A DNA stretch of 19,762 nt. Origin: DSOT01 sp052386775. GTDB taxonomy: Bacteria > Pseudomonadota > Gammaproteobacteria > Burkholderiales > SG8-41. The translations under genes were made by a program, and so were the position numbers. The stretch covers positions 1 through 19,762 of the forward strand of contig JBQTJV010000030.1 of NCBI GenBank assembly GCA_052386775.1, in the 5' to 3' direction. Shown piece by piece: positions 1-11,083 of the stretch. Below the pieces are notes generated by a model. The model had not been told where the DNA came from. It did no database searches and was given only the letters and a program-made list of their open reading frames with translations. The stretch's first letter is position 1. Each line of letters opens with the position of its first letter.

Positions 1-767
1 AAAACGCCGCCTTCATCTGGGTGCCGTTCATTGCGATTGCCTCGATCGCTGCCTGGATCGCCATGAACGACATCGCCGACGCGAGGGCGTCGTTTACCGA
101 GCAGGCGATCATTTTCAAGCGCAAGCACAACTGGATCATGTGCTGGCTCTACCTGGGCACCTTCGGCTCGTTCATCGGCTATTCGGCGGGGTTTCCACTG
201 CTCATCAAGTCGCAGTTCCCGCAGGTGAACGCGCTGCAATACGCCTGGCTCGGCCCGTTTGTCGGCGCGATCATCAGGCCTTTCGGCGGTTGGCTTGCAG
301 ACAAGCTCGGCGGCGCAAGAGTCACCTATTGGAACTTCATCGTCATGGCAGCCGCCGTGGGCGGCGTGCTCTACTACCTGCCTTCGGGGCCGTCACAGGG
401 AAGTTTCACCGGCTTCCTGCTGATGTTCATCCTGCTGTTTCTCACCACGGGCATCGGCAACGGCTCGACGTTCCGCATGATTCCGGTCATCTTCCTCACC
501 GAGCGGCAGCGCGAAGCTGCGGGCAAGGGGCGGGCGGCCGAGGAGCAGGCAGTGAAGGACGCCAACAAGGAATCGGCCGCCGTGCTCGGCTTTTCCGCCG
601 CGATCGCGGCCTACGGGGGGTTCTTCATTCCCAAGAGCTATGGCACCTCGATCACCATGATGGGCGGTCCCGAGGGCGCCCTCTATGCGTTCATCGTGTT
701 TTACATTACGTGCATCGTTATCACTTGGTGGTATTACGCGCGCAAGAACGCGCTTATGTCCTGTTGA
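1..767 (+). CDS. narK: Nitrate/nitrite transporter NarK, 3' part only
   Basis: This is the C-terminal part (about 254 residues) of a major-facilitator nitrate/nitrite transporter of the inner membrane. The reading frame is already open at position 3 and runs to the TGA at 765-767, so the gene begins before the window; the GTG at 21 is just an internal valine. Several hydrophobic helices are visible. The clearest family mark is the motif GNGSTFRMIP near the middle, which matches the nitrate-signature helix of NarK proteins; the stretch IIRPFGGWLADKLGG is the usual MFS loop. It lies 112 bases upstream of narG in the same direction, as in many denitrifiers where narK precedes narGHJI. It should import nitrate and/or exchange it for nitrite. 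Transport mode (proton symport or antiport) cannot be read from this fragment. Confidence 0.93.
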   Translation, partial: NAAFIWVPFIAIASIAAWIAMNDIADARASFTEQAIIFKRKHNWIMCWLYLGTFGSFIGYSAGFPLLIKSQFPQVNALQYAWLGPFVGAIIRPFGGWLADKLGGARVTYWNFIVMAAAVGGVLYYLPSGPSQGSFTGFLLMFILLFLTTGIGNGSTFRMIPVIFLTERQREAAGKGRAAEEQAVKDANKESAAVLGFSAAIAAYGGFFIPKSYGTSITMMGGPEGALYAFIVFYITCIVITWWYYARKNALMSC

Positions 768-794
768 GAGCAGGGACTTGTTTACTCTTGCCGC

Positions 795-824
795 TTGATA
801 CGAAACGATCGCGCTCGCTAATAT
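795..824 (+). promoter_or_regulatory. Candidate sigma-70-type promoter of the nar operon
   Basis: TTGATA at 795-800 is followed, 18 bases on, by TAATAT at 819-824. These resemble -35 and -10 hexamers (5 of 6 and 4 of 6 matches). A start near 831 would leave a leader of about 50 bases before narG. This AT-richer patch stands out between two GC-rich genes. No FNR-type palindrome is visible in this gap, so any anaerobic or NarL-type control would have to use other sites or come from upstream of narK. Confidence 0.4.
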
Positions 825-879
825 TGTTGGGCCGCATTTCGGCTGTACCCACCCCGCACGGCCGCCACGAGGAAAATCA

Positions 880-3800
880 ATGAGCCATTTTCTTGACCGA
901 CTGACCTATTTCTCCAGCCCGAAGGAATCGTTCGCCGACGGCCACGGCCTCGTCACCGGGGAAGACCGCACCTGGGAAGACGCCTATCGCAACCGCTGGG
1001 CGCACGACAAGATCGTGCGTTCCACCCACGGCGTGAACTGCACGGGTTCCTGTTCGTGGAAAATCTACGTCAAGGGCGGCATCGTCACCTGGGAAACCCA
1101 GCAGACCGACTATCCGCGCACGCGCTGGGACATGCCCAATCACGAACCGCGCGGCTGCGCGCGCGGCGCAAGCTACAGTTGGTACCTCTACAGCTCGAAC
1201 CGCCTCAAATACCCGATGGTGCGCGGGCGCCTGCTCAGGCGCTGGCGCCAAGCGCGGCAGACGCTGCCGCCGGTCGCAGCGTGGGCGTCCATCGTCGGCG
1301 ATGAAGTCGCGCGCCGCGATTACCAGAGCGTGCGCGGTCTCGGCGGTTTTGCCCGCTCGAGCTGGGACGAGGTCAACGAGATCGTGGCTGCAGCGAACGT
1401 CCACACCATCAAGAAGCACGGGCCGGATCGCATCATCGGCTTTTCTCCGATTCCGGCGATGTCGATGGTCTCCTATGCCGCGGGCAGCCGCTACCTCTCC
1501 TTGATCGGCGGCGTGTGCATGAGTTTCTACGACTGGTACTGCGACCTGCCGCCCTCGAGCCCGCAAGTCTGGGGCGAGCAGACGGACGTGCCGGAGTCCG
1601 CGGACTGGTACAACTCCGGCTTCATCATCGCCTGGGGCTCCAACGTGCCGCAGACGCGCACGCCCGATGCGCACTTCTTCACGGAAGTCCGCTACAAGGG
1701 AACGAAAACCGTAGCCGTGACGCCGGATTATTCCGAAGTCGCGAAGCTGTGCGACCTGTGGCTGCATCCGAAGCAGGGCACCGATGCCGCCCTCGCCATG
1801 GCGATGGGTCACGTCATCCTGAAGGAGTTCTACTTTGACCGGCGCAGCGCCTACTTCGACGATTACGCGCGCCGCTACACCGATCTGCCGATGCTGGTGC
1901 TGCTGAAGCAACACACGCTGCCCGGCGGCGAAAAAATCATGGTGCCCGATCGCTACGCGCGTGCATCTGATTTTGAGGGCAAGTTCGGGCAGGCCAATAA
2001 TCCGGAGTGGAAGACCGTCGCGTTCGACGAGCACGGGAAAGTGGTGCTCCCGAATGGCGCCATCGGCTTTCGCTGGGGTCCCGATGGCCGGGCCGACCAG
2101 GGCCAGTGGAATCTCGAGGCGAAAGAGGCGCAGCACGGCCGTGAAGTGAAGCTCAGGCTCTCGCTGCTGGAAGGCGGGCAGGGCGCAGCGACCGCAACGG
2201 TCGGATTTCCGTACTTCGGCGGCATCGCGCGCGAGCATTTCGACAATAACCCCGGGAACGACGTGCTGTTGCGAACCGTGCCGGTGGAGCGCATTGCCGT
2301 GAATGGCGGCGAGGCGCTGGTGGCAACGGTGTTCGACCTTCAAGCCGCGCAGTACGGTGTCGCCCGTGGCCTCCCCGGAGAGTTCGCTGCCAGCGGCTTT
2401 GATCACGACACGCCGTACACACCGGCCTGGCAGGAAAAGGTGACCGGCGTGCCGCGCGCGCAGGTCATCGCCGTCGCGCGCCAGTTCGCCGATAACGCCG
2501 AGAAAACACAGGGCCGTTCCATGGTCATCATCGGCGCGGCGATGAATCATTGGTACCACAGCGACATGAACTCCCGCGGCGTCATCAACAAGCTGATGCT
2601 GTGCGGCTGCGTCGGCAAGAGCGGCGGCGGCTGGGCGCACTACGTGGGCCAGGAAAAACTGCGCCCGCAGACCGGCTGGACGGCGCTCGCGTTCGCGCTC
2701 GACTGGATCCGCCCGCCGCGCCAGCAAAACAGCACGAGCTTCTTCTACGCGCACACCGACCAATGGCGCTACGAAAAGATCGGCGTCGAGGAGGTGCTTT
2801 CGCCGCTCGCCGACAGCAAGGCGTTCGGCGGCAGCATGATCGACTACAACGTGCGCGCCGAGCGCATGGGGTGGCTGCCTTCCGCGCCGCAGTTGAAGAG
2901 GAATCCGCTGGAAGTTGTACGCGAGGCGCAGGCGGCCGGAATGGATCCCAGGGAGTACGCGGTCAGGGCGCTGAAGGACGGCTCGCTCAGGATGAGCTGC
3001 GAAGACCCCGACCACCCGGACAACTGGCCGCGCAACATGTTCGTCTGGCGCTCGAACATCCTCGGCTCCAGCGGCAAGGGCCACGAGTATTTCCTGAAGC
3101 ACCTGCTCGGCACGAGCAACGGCGTGCAGGGCAAGGATCTCGGCGCCGGCGAGGCCAGGCCCCAGGAAGTGGTGTGGCACGACCGGGCCCCGGAAGGCAA
3201 GCTCGACCTGCTGGTCACGCTCGACTTTCGCATGAGCACGACCTGTCTTTATTCCGACATCGTGCTGCCCACCGCGACCTGGTACGAGAAGAACGATCTC
3301 AATACGACCGACATGCATCCCTTCATCCATCCGCTGACCAACGCGGTGGACCCCGCCTGGCAGTCGCGCAGCGACTGGGACATCTACAAGGGCTTCGCGA
3401 AGAAGTTCAGCGAAGTGTGCGTCGATCACCTGGGCGTCGAGAAGGAACTGGTGCTCACGCCGCTCATGCACGATACGCCCGCGGAGCTGGCTCAGCCCTT
3501 CGGCGTGCAGGAGTGGAAAAAGGGCGAATGCGAATTGATCCCGGGCAGGACGGCGCCGCAGATGACGGTGGTCGAACGCGACTACCCCAACGTCTATAAG
3601 CGCTTTACCGCGCTGGGCCCGCTCATGGACAAGGTGGGCAATGGCGGCAAGGGCATCGCCTGGAACACCCAGTCCGAGGTGAAGCAACTGGGCCAGTTGA
3701 ACGGCGTCGTGACCACGGAAGGCGCGACCCTCGGCATGCCGAAGATCGAAACCGACGTCGATGCCTGCGAAGTGGTGATGATGCTCGCGCCCGAGACCAA

Positions 3801-4667
3801 CGGCCAGGTGGCGGTGAAGGCCTGGGAGGCGCTCGCAAAGCAGACCGGGCGACAGCACGCGCATCTTGCCGTGCACCGCGAGGACGAGAAGATCCGTTTC
3901 CGGGACATAGTCGCCCAGCCGCGCAAGATCATTTCGAGCCCGACCTGGAGCGGCATCGAATCGGAAACGGTTTCGTACAACGCCGGCTACACCAACGTGC
4001 ACGAGCTGATTCCGTGGCGCACCCTCACGGGCCGCCAGCAGTTCTACCAGGACCACCCGTGGATGCGCGCGTTCGGCGAAGGCTTTTCGAGCTACCGCCC
4101 ACCCGTCGATCTCAAGACCACGGCGGCCATGGCGGGCGCAAAGCCCAACGGCAACCCGGAGATCGCGCTCAACTTCATCACGCCGCATCAGAAGTGGGGC
4201 ATCCACTCGACCTACACGGACAACCTCATCATGCTGACCCTGTCCCGGGGCGGGCCCTGCATCTGGATCAGCGAGGACGACGCCCGCCGCGCCAACATCG
4301 AAGACAACGACTGGATCGAACTCTTCAACGTGAACGGCGCACTCACGGGGCGCGCGGTCGTCAGCCAGCGCGTGAAGCCGGGCATGGTGATGATGTATCA
4401 CGCCCAGGAAAATATCGTGAACACGCCGGGCTCGGAAATCAACGGCGTGCGCGGCGGCATTCATAATTCGGTCACGCGCACGGTGATCAAGCCCACGCAC
4501 ATGATCGGCGGCTATGCCCAGCTCTCCTACGGTTTCAACTACTACGGGACCATCGGCACCAATCGCGACGAGTTCGTGCTGGTGCGCAAGATGAACCGCA
4601 TCGACTGGCTCGACACGCCGGTCGCCGAGCAATTGATCAAGCCCACGCTGGACCAGGGAGAAGTGGC

Positions 4668-4671
<4 letters not shown>
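880..4671 (+). CDS. narG: Respiratory nitrate reductase alpha subunit NarG
   Basis: This is the catalytic molybdenum subunit (1263 residues, close to the usual ~1250) that reduces nitrate to nitrite on the cytoplasmic face of the membrane in the NarGHI complex. The N-terminus (MSHFLDRL, ending FADGHG) is that of NarG. The FS0 cluster ligands are His50, Cys54, Cys58 and Cys93, in HGVNCTGSC and the later RGCARG. The Mo-bis-MGD ligand is Asp222 in YDWYCDLPPSSPQ, at the same number as in E. coli NarG. The ATG at 880 has a GAGGA at 869-873, seven bases ahead. The stop overlaps the narH start as ATGA (4668-4671), indicating translational coupling. It accepts electrons from NarH. Nothing in it looks damaged. 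Confidence 0.98.
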
Positions 4672-6191
<1,520 letters not shown>

Positions 6192-6192
6192 C

Positions 6193-6912
6193 ATGACGAC
6201 CTTTTCCCACCCCTCCGCGGGCGCGCCGCGCCTTCATCCCGGCGCGGCAACGCTGCGCGTGCTGGCGGCGCTGCTCGGCTATCCCGATACGCGGTTGCGC
6301 GGCCACCTGCCGGAGATGACGGCGCTGCTCGCCGAAGACAACGCGCTTTCCGCTGCCCGGCGCGGCGAGATCGAATCGCTGGCGCGCTGGCTCGCCGCGA
6401 GCGAATCACTGGAGGCGGAAACGACCTACGTGGAAACCTTTGACCGCGGGCGGGCCACGTCGCTGCATCTGTTCGAGCACGTGCACGGCGACTCGCGCGA
6501 CCGCGGCCCGGCGATGATCGATCTCGCGCAGACCTACGAGCGGGGCGGCCTTTATCTCGCACCGGGGGAACTTCCCGATTACCTGCCGGCGGTGCTCGAG
6601 TTCGTCTCGACCCAGCCGCCGCGCGAGGCCAAGGCGTTCCTCGGAGAAATTGCGCACCTGCTGAACGCGATTTTCAGCGCGCTGCTCCAGCGCGGCAGCC
6701 GCTACGCCAGCGTGCTGGGCGCGCTCCTCGACATGGCGGGCGAGCAGGCGCGGCCCGTCGAACTCGCAGTGGAACCGGCGCTCGATGAAACCTGGGCCGA
6801 GCCGCCCGCCTTCGACGGCTGCTCGACCCAGGGGCAGGCGCGGCCGGGCAACCCCCAACCCGTCCGCATCGTGCGCAAGGCCGCTATCCCCCCGCAAGGA
6901 GCAAGCTCATGA
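6193..6912 (+). CDS. narJ: Nitrate reductase assembly chaperone NarJ
   Basis: This is a soluble chaperone (239 residues) of the TorD/NarJ family. It binds apo-NarG, helps insert the molybdenum cofactor and iron-sulfur cluster, and keeps the complex from anchoring too early. The family core is YVETFDRGRATSLHLFEHVHG at about residues 79-99, followed by DSRDRG. The all-helical remainder and the slightly long, proline-rich tail after about residue 190 fit the family. It starts one base after the narH stop and its own stop overlaps the narI start (ATGA), so the four genes are translated as a coupled set. Confidence 0.96.
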   Translation: MTTFSHPSAGAPRLHPGAATLRVLAALLGYPDTRLRGHLPEMTALLAEDNALSAARRGEIESLARWLAASESLEAETTYVETFDRGRATSLHLFEHVHGDSRDRGPAMIDLAQTYERGGLYLAPGELPDYLPAVLEFVSTQPPREAKAFLGEIAHLLNAIFSALLQRGSRYASVLGALLDMAGEQARPVELAVEPALDETWAEPPAFDGCSTQGQARPGNPQPVRIVRKAAIPPQGASS

Positions 6913-7688
6913 GCCCGCTGCATGGTTTTCTGTTCCAGGTCTATCCCTACGTGTGCTTCACGGTGCTCATCGTGGGCAGTCTCATCCGCTTCGACCAGAA
7001 CCAGTACAGCTGGAAGAGCGACTCGTCCCAGCTCCTGCGCCGCGACCTGCTGCGCTGGGGCAGCAACCTGTTCCACGTCGGGGTCCTGTTCCTGTTTTTC
7101 GGCCATCTGTTCGGGCTGTTCACGCCGCACGCGGTGTACGGCGTCTTCATGAGTGCCGCGACCAAACAGATGCTCGCCGTGACCGCGGGCGGCATCGCCG
7201 GCGCGATCTGCTTCGTGGGGCTCACGATGCTGCTCTACCGCCGGCTGGCCGACCCGCGCATCCGCCACACCAGCCATCCGAGCGACATCGCCATACTGAT
7301 CGTGCTGTGGGTGCAGTTGACGGTGGGTCTGATCACGCTGCCGTACTCGTGGCAGCACGCCGACGGCACCGCGATGCTGATCCTGGCCGATTGGGCGCAG
7401 CGCATCGTGACCCTGCGGCCGGTGGACGCCGCCGCGCTGGCGACCCTGCCCTGGCCGTTCTTGTTTCATATCGTGCTCGGCATGACCATCTTCCTGCTGC
7501 TGCCGTTCAGCCGGCTGGTGCATGTCTGGAGCGGCTTCGCCGCGGTCGGCTATCTCTTCCGGCCTTACCAGGTGGTGCGCTCGCGGCGGCTCAACGTGCC
7601 CGCGGGCCAGAACCTGCCGGGCCAGCCGAGCGCCGTGCCGCACCCGAGCCCGGCCGGCGCCATCGACAACCCGCCCGCCGCGCGCTGA
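6909..7688 (+). CDS. narI: Respiratory nitrate reductase gamma subunit NarI (cytochrome b)
   Basis: This is the membrane cytochrome b (259 residues, five predicted helices) that oxidises quinol and passes electrons to NarH. The four heme-b ligands are His56 (FHVGV), His66 (FGHLFG), His187 (FHIVLG) and His205 (LVHVWSG), at the same residue numbers as in E. coli NarI. The C-terminal tail of about 35 residues (after RPYQVVRSRR) is cytoplasmic, proline/alanine-rich and probably contacts NarGH. It overlaps narJ by four bases and the next gene begins ten bases after its stop. Confidence 0.97.
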   Translation: MSPLHGFLFQVYPYVCFTVLIVGSLIRFDQNQYSWKSDSSQLLRRDLLRWGSNLFHVGVLFLFFGHLFGLFTPHAVYGVFMSAATKQMLAVTAGGIAGAICFVGLTMLLYRRLADPRIRHTSHPSDIAILIVLWVQLTVGLITLPYSWQHADGTAMLILADWAQRIVTLRPVDAAALATLPWPFLFHIVLGMTIFLLLPFSRLVHVWSGFAAVGYLFRPYQVVRSRRLNVPAGQNLPGQPSAVPHPSPAGAIDNPPAAR

Positions 7689-7698
7689 TTGCAGGCTC

Positions 7699-8472
7699 AT
7701 GACATCGTCAGCCATCGCCCGCATCAACGGCATCGCGCTCAATACCGAGCAGGAACGGTTAACGCCGGAGGAATTGCGCCAGCGCGCCTGCACCGAGCTG
7801 CTGCGCCAGGCCGCGCAGGGCGCCGGCTTGCTCGACGCAGCGGACGCTTCCACACCCGATGGCATCATCAGTGAGGCTGCGGCGAGCGCCATCGACGCGC
7901 TGCTGGAGCGTGATCTCGAACGCCCCGAACCCGACGAAGCGGCATGCCGCCGGCACTACGCCGCGCACGAGAGCGACTATCGCACCGGCGAGCGCGTTCG
8001 CGTGCGGCATATCCTGTTCGCGGTGACGCCGGGCGTGGACGTGGCAGCGCTGCGCAAGCAGGTGGAGCCCGTCTTTCTCGACGTGCGTTGCCACGACGGC
8101 GGGGAGGCTGACCGCTTTGCCGAGGCGGCGCGCAAATGGTCGAACTGCCCGAGCGGCGAGCAAGGTGGCGACCTGGGCTGGCTTGAAGCCGGCGACTGCG
8201 CGCCCGAGTTTGCGCGTGAGGTGTTCGGCCGGGCGGAGGTGGGCGTGCTGCCGCGGCTCATTCACAGCCGCTTCGGCCTGCACGTGGTGGAGGTGCTCGA
8301 ACGCGAGCCCGGCACCCTGCAGCCGTTCGAGGCGGTGCGCGCTGCAGTGGCCATGGCGCTGCGCCAGCAGGCGTTCGTGACGGCGTTGCGCCAGTACCTG
8401 CTCGTGCTGGCGGGAGAGGCCGACGTGGAAGGGATCGATCTCGAGGCCGCTGATACGCCGCTGGTGCGGTGA
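7699..8472 (+). CDS. Cytoplasmic parvulin-type peptidyl-prolyl isomerase of the nar operon
   Basis: A 257-residue protein of the PpiC/NifM (parvulin) family. The rotamase domain covers about residues 98-202: RVRVRHILF opens it, GGDLGWLEAGDCAPEFA is the central motif, and HSRFGLHVVEVLE closes it. The N-terminal ~95 residues are helical, as in NifM-like proteins. There is no signal peptide or membrane segment, so it should act in the cytoplasm, where NarG and NarH fold. I chose the ATG at 7699, ten bases after narI; the frame stays open upstream to 7522, but that stretch overlaps narI. Parvulin genes behind narI recur in proteobacterial nar operons, so a role in nitrate reductase maturation is likely. 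The client protein is inferred. Confidence 0.88.
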   Translation: MTSSAIARINGIALNTEQERLTPEELRQRACTELLRQAAQGAGLLDAADASTPDGIISEAAASAIDALLERDLERPEPDEAACRRHYAAHESDYRTGERVRVRHILFAVTPGVDVAALRKQVEPVFLDVRCHDGGEADRFAEAARKWSNCPSGEQGGDLGWLEAGDCAPEFAREVFGRAEVGVLPRLIHSRFGLHVVEVLEREPGTLQPFEAVRAAVAMALRQQAFVTALRQYLLVLAGEADVEGIDLEAADTPLVR

Positions 8473-8473
8473 C

Positions 8474-9634
8474 GTGGAGATGTCGCGCTTCGGTGAACCG
8501 CTGTGGCGCCTGGGATTTCGCCCGTTCTATCTGCTCGCCGCGATCTACAGCGGGTTGAGCGTGTCTCTGTGGGTGGCGCAGCATTCCGGCTGGCTGCCTT
8601 CCGCGTACCTGCAGGGGCCGCTGTGGCATGGCCACGAGATGCTGTTCGGATTTACCCTGGCGGTCGTGGCCGGTTTTCTGCTGACGGCGGTGCGCGCCTG
8701 GACCGGTCAGCCGACGCCGGTGGGCGCACCGCTGATGGCGCTGGCGGCGCTGTGGGTGGCCGGCCGGATCCTGGTGCTGACACCGTGGCCCACCGCGGCC
8801 GCCATCGTCAACGCGGCGTTTCCCCTCGCGCTCGCGACCGCAATTGCCATCCCTCTGCTGCGTGCGCGCAATGTTCGAAACTACTTTTTCGTCGGCTTGC
8901 TCGTGCTGATGAGCGGGCTGGTCGCCGCGCTGCACCTGGCGCTGCTCGGCCAGGCGGTGCTGCCGCCGCGGCTCGGGCTGGCGCTGGGATTGGACGTGAT
9001 GCTCTTCATCATGGTGGTCATGGGCGGGCGCGTCATCCCGATGTTCACCAACAACGGCGTGCCCGGTGCGGGCGCCACGCGCCAGCCGCTGCTGGAGACG
9101 GTCGCGCTCGGTGCCGTGCTGGCGCTTTTCGTTGCCGATCTTTTCCAGTTGCCGCCGCCGCTCGTCGCCGCTCTGGCGCTGCTTGCCGCGATCTCTCATG
9201 GCGCGCGGCTCGCGCTGTGGCGCGGCTGGCGCACGCTCGGTACGCCGCTGGTGTGGATACTGCACGCGGCGTACGCCTGGATCGTCGCACATCTCGCGCT
9301 GCGGGCAGCGTCGTCGATGGGGTGGCTGGCGGAGTCGTTCGCGATCCACGCGCTGACGGTCGGCGCGATCGGCGGACTCACGCTCGGCATGATGACCCGC
9401 ACCGCCCGCGGCCACACCGCCCGGCCGCTGGTTGCAGACGGTTACGAGGTCGCATGCTTCGTGCTCATCCAGTTCGCCGCGCTGGTGCGGGTGTTCGGCG
9501 GGATGGCTTTCCCGGCCCTCTACCTGTCCACCATGCAGCTCTCGGGGCTGCTGTGGGCGGCTGCCTTCGGCCTCTACGCCGTGCGCTACTGGCCGGTGCT
9601 GACGCGCCCGCGGCTCGACGGCAAACCGGGTTAA
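8474..9634 (+). CDS. nnrS: NnrS family heme-copper membrane protein
   Basis: A polytopic membrane protein (386 residues, about 12 helices) of the NnrS family, known from denitrifiers. NnrS binds heme and copper and helps cells cope with nitric oxide, including protection against iron-dinitrosyl complexes. Family motifs are WHGHEMLFGF (His52, His54), VVAGFLLTAVRAWTGQPTP, GGRVIPMFTNN near residue 185, and GLTLGMMTRTARGHTARPL near residue 300. The GTG at 8474 lies one base after the upstream stop; an ATG at 8480 (MSRFGE) is an alternative. Neither has a good Shine-Dalgarno sequence, so translation is probably coupled to the upstream gene. Its stop codon shares TTAA with the stop of the convergent ctaA. 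Confidence 0.95.
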   Translation: MEMSRFGEPLWRLGFRPFYLLAAIYSGLSVSLWVAQHSGWLPSAYLQGPLWHGHEMLFGFTLAVVAGFLLTAVRAWTGQPTPVGAPLMALAALWVAGRILVLTPWPTAAAIVNAAFPLALATAIAIPLLRARNVRNYFFVGLLVLMSGLVAALHLALLGQAVLPPRLGLALGLDVMLFIMVVMGGRVIPMFTNNGVPGAGATRQPLLETVALGAVLALFVADLFQLPPPLVAALALLAAISHGARLALWRGWRTLGTPLVWILHAAYAWIVAHLALRAASSMGWLAESFAIHALTVGAIGGLTLGMMTRTARGHTARPLVADGYEVACFVLIQFAALVRVFGGMAFPALYLSTMQLSGLLWAAAFGLYAVRYWPVLTRPRLDGKPG

Positions 9635-10821
9635 ACCAGGGGGCGACCCGGCTGAGTCCCGCGCGATCGGGCGGGAACCGACCCTGATCCAGACTCCCGG
9701 TGCACCGATTGCTGCACCGCGGATGCGCCGCTCAAGCGATATGCGACCGAACCGGGTACGGCAGCCTGCTTCGAGCCCGCTCGCAGCGCGTGGTTCAGCA
9801 TCAGCGCGACTGTGAAGAGGGCGAGTGCCCCAGCCTGGTGAGCTGCGCCGAGTGCGACCGGCACGCTCAAGAGCAGCGTGCTGATGCCGAGTCCGACCTG
9901 CATCGCGAACACCGCCGCAAGCAACGGAAACAGCGCGCGAACGCGGCGCGGGAGCTCGATCTTCCAGGCCTGCCACCACAGCCAGGGCACGAGCACGGCG
10001 AGCAGCGACGCGATCAGGCGGTGATTGAACTGCACGGTCGCCATGTTATTGAAAAAGTTCTCATGCCACGGCTCGAGCAGGAAGATCTCAGGCGGCACCA
10101 CCTGCCCGTTCATGAGCGGAAACGTGTTGTAGGCGAGACCGGCGCGGATGCCTGCGACATATCCGCCCGACACCACCATCAGCGAGACGAGAGCGGTAAA
10201 CGCCCAGGTCCAGGCGCGCAGCCGGCGCACGCTGCCGCTGTCCGTCGAGCGATTCGACGCGAGCAGATCCAGTGCAACCCACAGCATCGCCCCGTAGATC
10301 AGAAACGCCAGGGCGAGATGCGCGGTGAGACGGTGCTGGCTCACGCGTGGATCGTCGACAAGCCCGCTCTTCACCATGTACCAGCCGAGCAGGCCCTGGA
10401 GTGCGCCCAGCACGAAGATTCCCGCGAGCTTCACGCCGAGCGCCCCGGAGATCCTGCGGCGCGCAATGAAGTAGAGCAGCGGCACGAAGAAAGCAAGCCC
10501 GATAAGCCGCCCCAGCAGGCGATGAAAGTACTCGAGCCAGAAGATGCCCTTGAAGGCCTCCAGGCTCATCCCCTGGTTCACTTTCTGATATTCGGGCGTC
10601 GACTGGTATTTGCTGAAGAGCTCGGTCCAGTCGTCCTGCGTGACCGGGGGGAGCGCGCCGACGAGCGGCTGCCATTCGACGATAGACAGTCCCGAGTGGG
10701 TCAGGCGCGTTACGCCGCCCAGGACCACCATCGCGAAGACGAGCGCACAGCATACGAGCAGCCACTTGGCGATTTGCGCGGGCGCGCGCTGCGGCGGTTC
10801 CATCCGCGGAGCATGATGCAT
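9631..10821 (-). CDS. ctaA: Heme A synthase CtaA (COX15 type)
   Basis: An inner-membrane heme A synthase (396 residues, about eight helices) that oxidises the C8 methyl of heme O to the formyl of heme A. The conserved histidines are His100 (EYFHRLLGRLIG), His163 and His168 (SQHRLTAHLA), His267 (QFNHRLIAS) and His328 (GAAHQAGA). The motif GGVTRLTHSGLSIVEWQP at about 35-52 is diagnostic of the proteobacterial type-2 form. The start at 10821 is uncertain: ATG codons at 10814 (out of frame) and 10803 (MEPPQR, in frame) lie close by and none has a clear ribosome site. The last ~40 residues are a polar tail without family motifs. It is divergent from the CuA-oxidase-like operon at 11084 and shares a control region with it. 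Confidence 0.95.
   Translation of the reverse strand: MHHAPRMEPPQRAPAQIAKWLLVCCALVFAMVVLGGVTRLTHSGLSIVEWQPLVGALPPVTQDDWTELFSKYQSTPEYQKVNQGMSLEAFKGIFWLEYFHRLLGRLIGLAFFVPLLYFIARRRISGALGVKLAGIFVLGALQGLLGWYMVKSGLVDDPRVSQHRLTAHLALAFLIYGAMLWVALDLLASNRSTDSGSVRRLRAWTWAFTALVSLMVVSGGYVAGIRAGLAYNTFPLMNGQVVPPEIFLLEPWHENFFNNMATVQFNHRLIASLLAVLVPWLWWQAWKIELPRRVRALFPLLAAVFAMQVGLGISTLLLSVPVALGAAHQAGALALFTVALMLNHALRAGSKQAAVPGSVAYRLSGASAVQQSVHRESGSGSVPARSRGTQPGRPLV
9657..9676. terminator. Hairpin near the nnrS/ctaA convergence, possible terminator
   Basis: TCCCGC at 9657-9662 pairs with GCGGGA at 9671-9676 across an eight-base loop. It sits just past the nnrS stop and inside the 3' end of ctaA, where a stop signal for the nar-nnrS transcript would be expected. 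There is no run of T, so it would be a weak or Rho-assisted site. GC-rich coding sequence forms such pairs by chance. Confidence 0.22.
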
Positions 10822-10859
10822 GGCGCGATAGCGAATCTTCGTTTATCTGCGATGCGTGG

Positions 10860-10865
10860 ATTTTA
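10860..10865 (-). promoter_or_regulatory. Candidate -10 element of ctaA
   Basis: Read on the minus strand this is TAAAAT, five of six matches to TATAAT, about 40 bases before the ctaA start. The FNR-type box at 10906-10919 would be centred about 60 bases upstream of the resulting start, near the -61.5 position used by class I FNR/CRP activation. This is inferred from spacing only. Confidence 0.35.
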
Positions 10866-10905
10866 GGCTGCGCGGCAGGCGGTGGCGCGTCCGTCGCTGG
10901 AAAAC

Positions 10906-10919
10906 TTGATCTGCATCAA
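10906..10919. promoter_or_regulatory. FNR/Anr/Dnr-type binding site (box 1)
   Basis: TTGATCTGCATCAA is a perfect match to the TTGAT-N4-ATCAA palindrome bound by FNR-family regulators (FNR/Anr for oxygen, Dnr/NnrR for NO). It lies in the divergent region between ctaA and the CuA-oxidase-like operon and could serve either gene. Its centre is 76 bases from that of box 2. Confidence 0.82.
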
Positions 10920-10981
10920 TCCATGAGCCCGCAAGCGCCGCGTCGCGTGATGCCGCGCGGGCGCTCGCTCTTTTGGAAAGC

Positions 10982-10995
10982 TTGATATGCATCAT
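10982..10995. promoter_or_regulatory. FNR/Anr/Dnr-type binding site (box 2)
   Basis: TTGATATGCATCAT matches the FNR-family palindrome at nine of its ten fixed positions (the last base differs). With class II spacing (centre at -41.5) the transcription start would be near 11030. A weak -10 (TAGATT, 11019-11024) lies in the right place, leaving a leader of about 54 bases before the ATG at 11084. This suggests that the downstream operon is switched on under low oxygen or NO. Confidence 0.72.
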
Positions 10996-11083
10996 GTTTT
11001 CGCCCATGCCGCCTGAATTAGATTTGGCGCGTGAAAAGGCGGGCTGCCGCCGGCGCCCCAACTTGGTGACAGGAGGTTGTTTT

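Noticed and set aside
795..809. Possible FNR box upstream of narG starting TTGATACG
   Set aside because: The second half-site ATCAA is absent; the sequence fits a -35 hexamer better.
877..4632. A 1251-codon open frame on the minus strand across narG
   Set aside because: It is a GC-rich antisense shadow: its composition is Arg/His/Ala-rich with no recognisable domain, while the plus-strand NarG has every catalytic ligand.
7522..7698. Longer N-terminus for the prolyl isomerase
   Set aside because: It would overlap narI by over 160 bases; the ATG at 7699 gives a normal NifM-like start.
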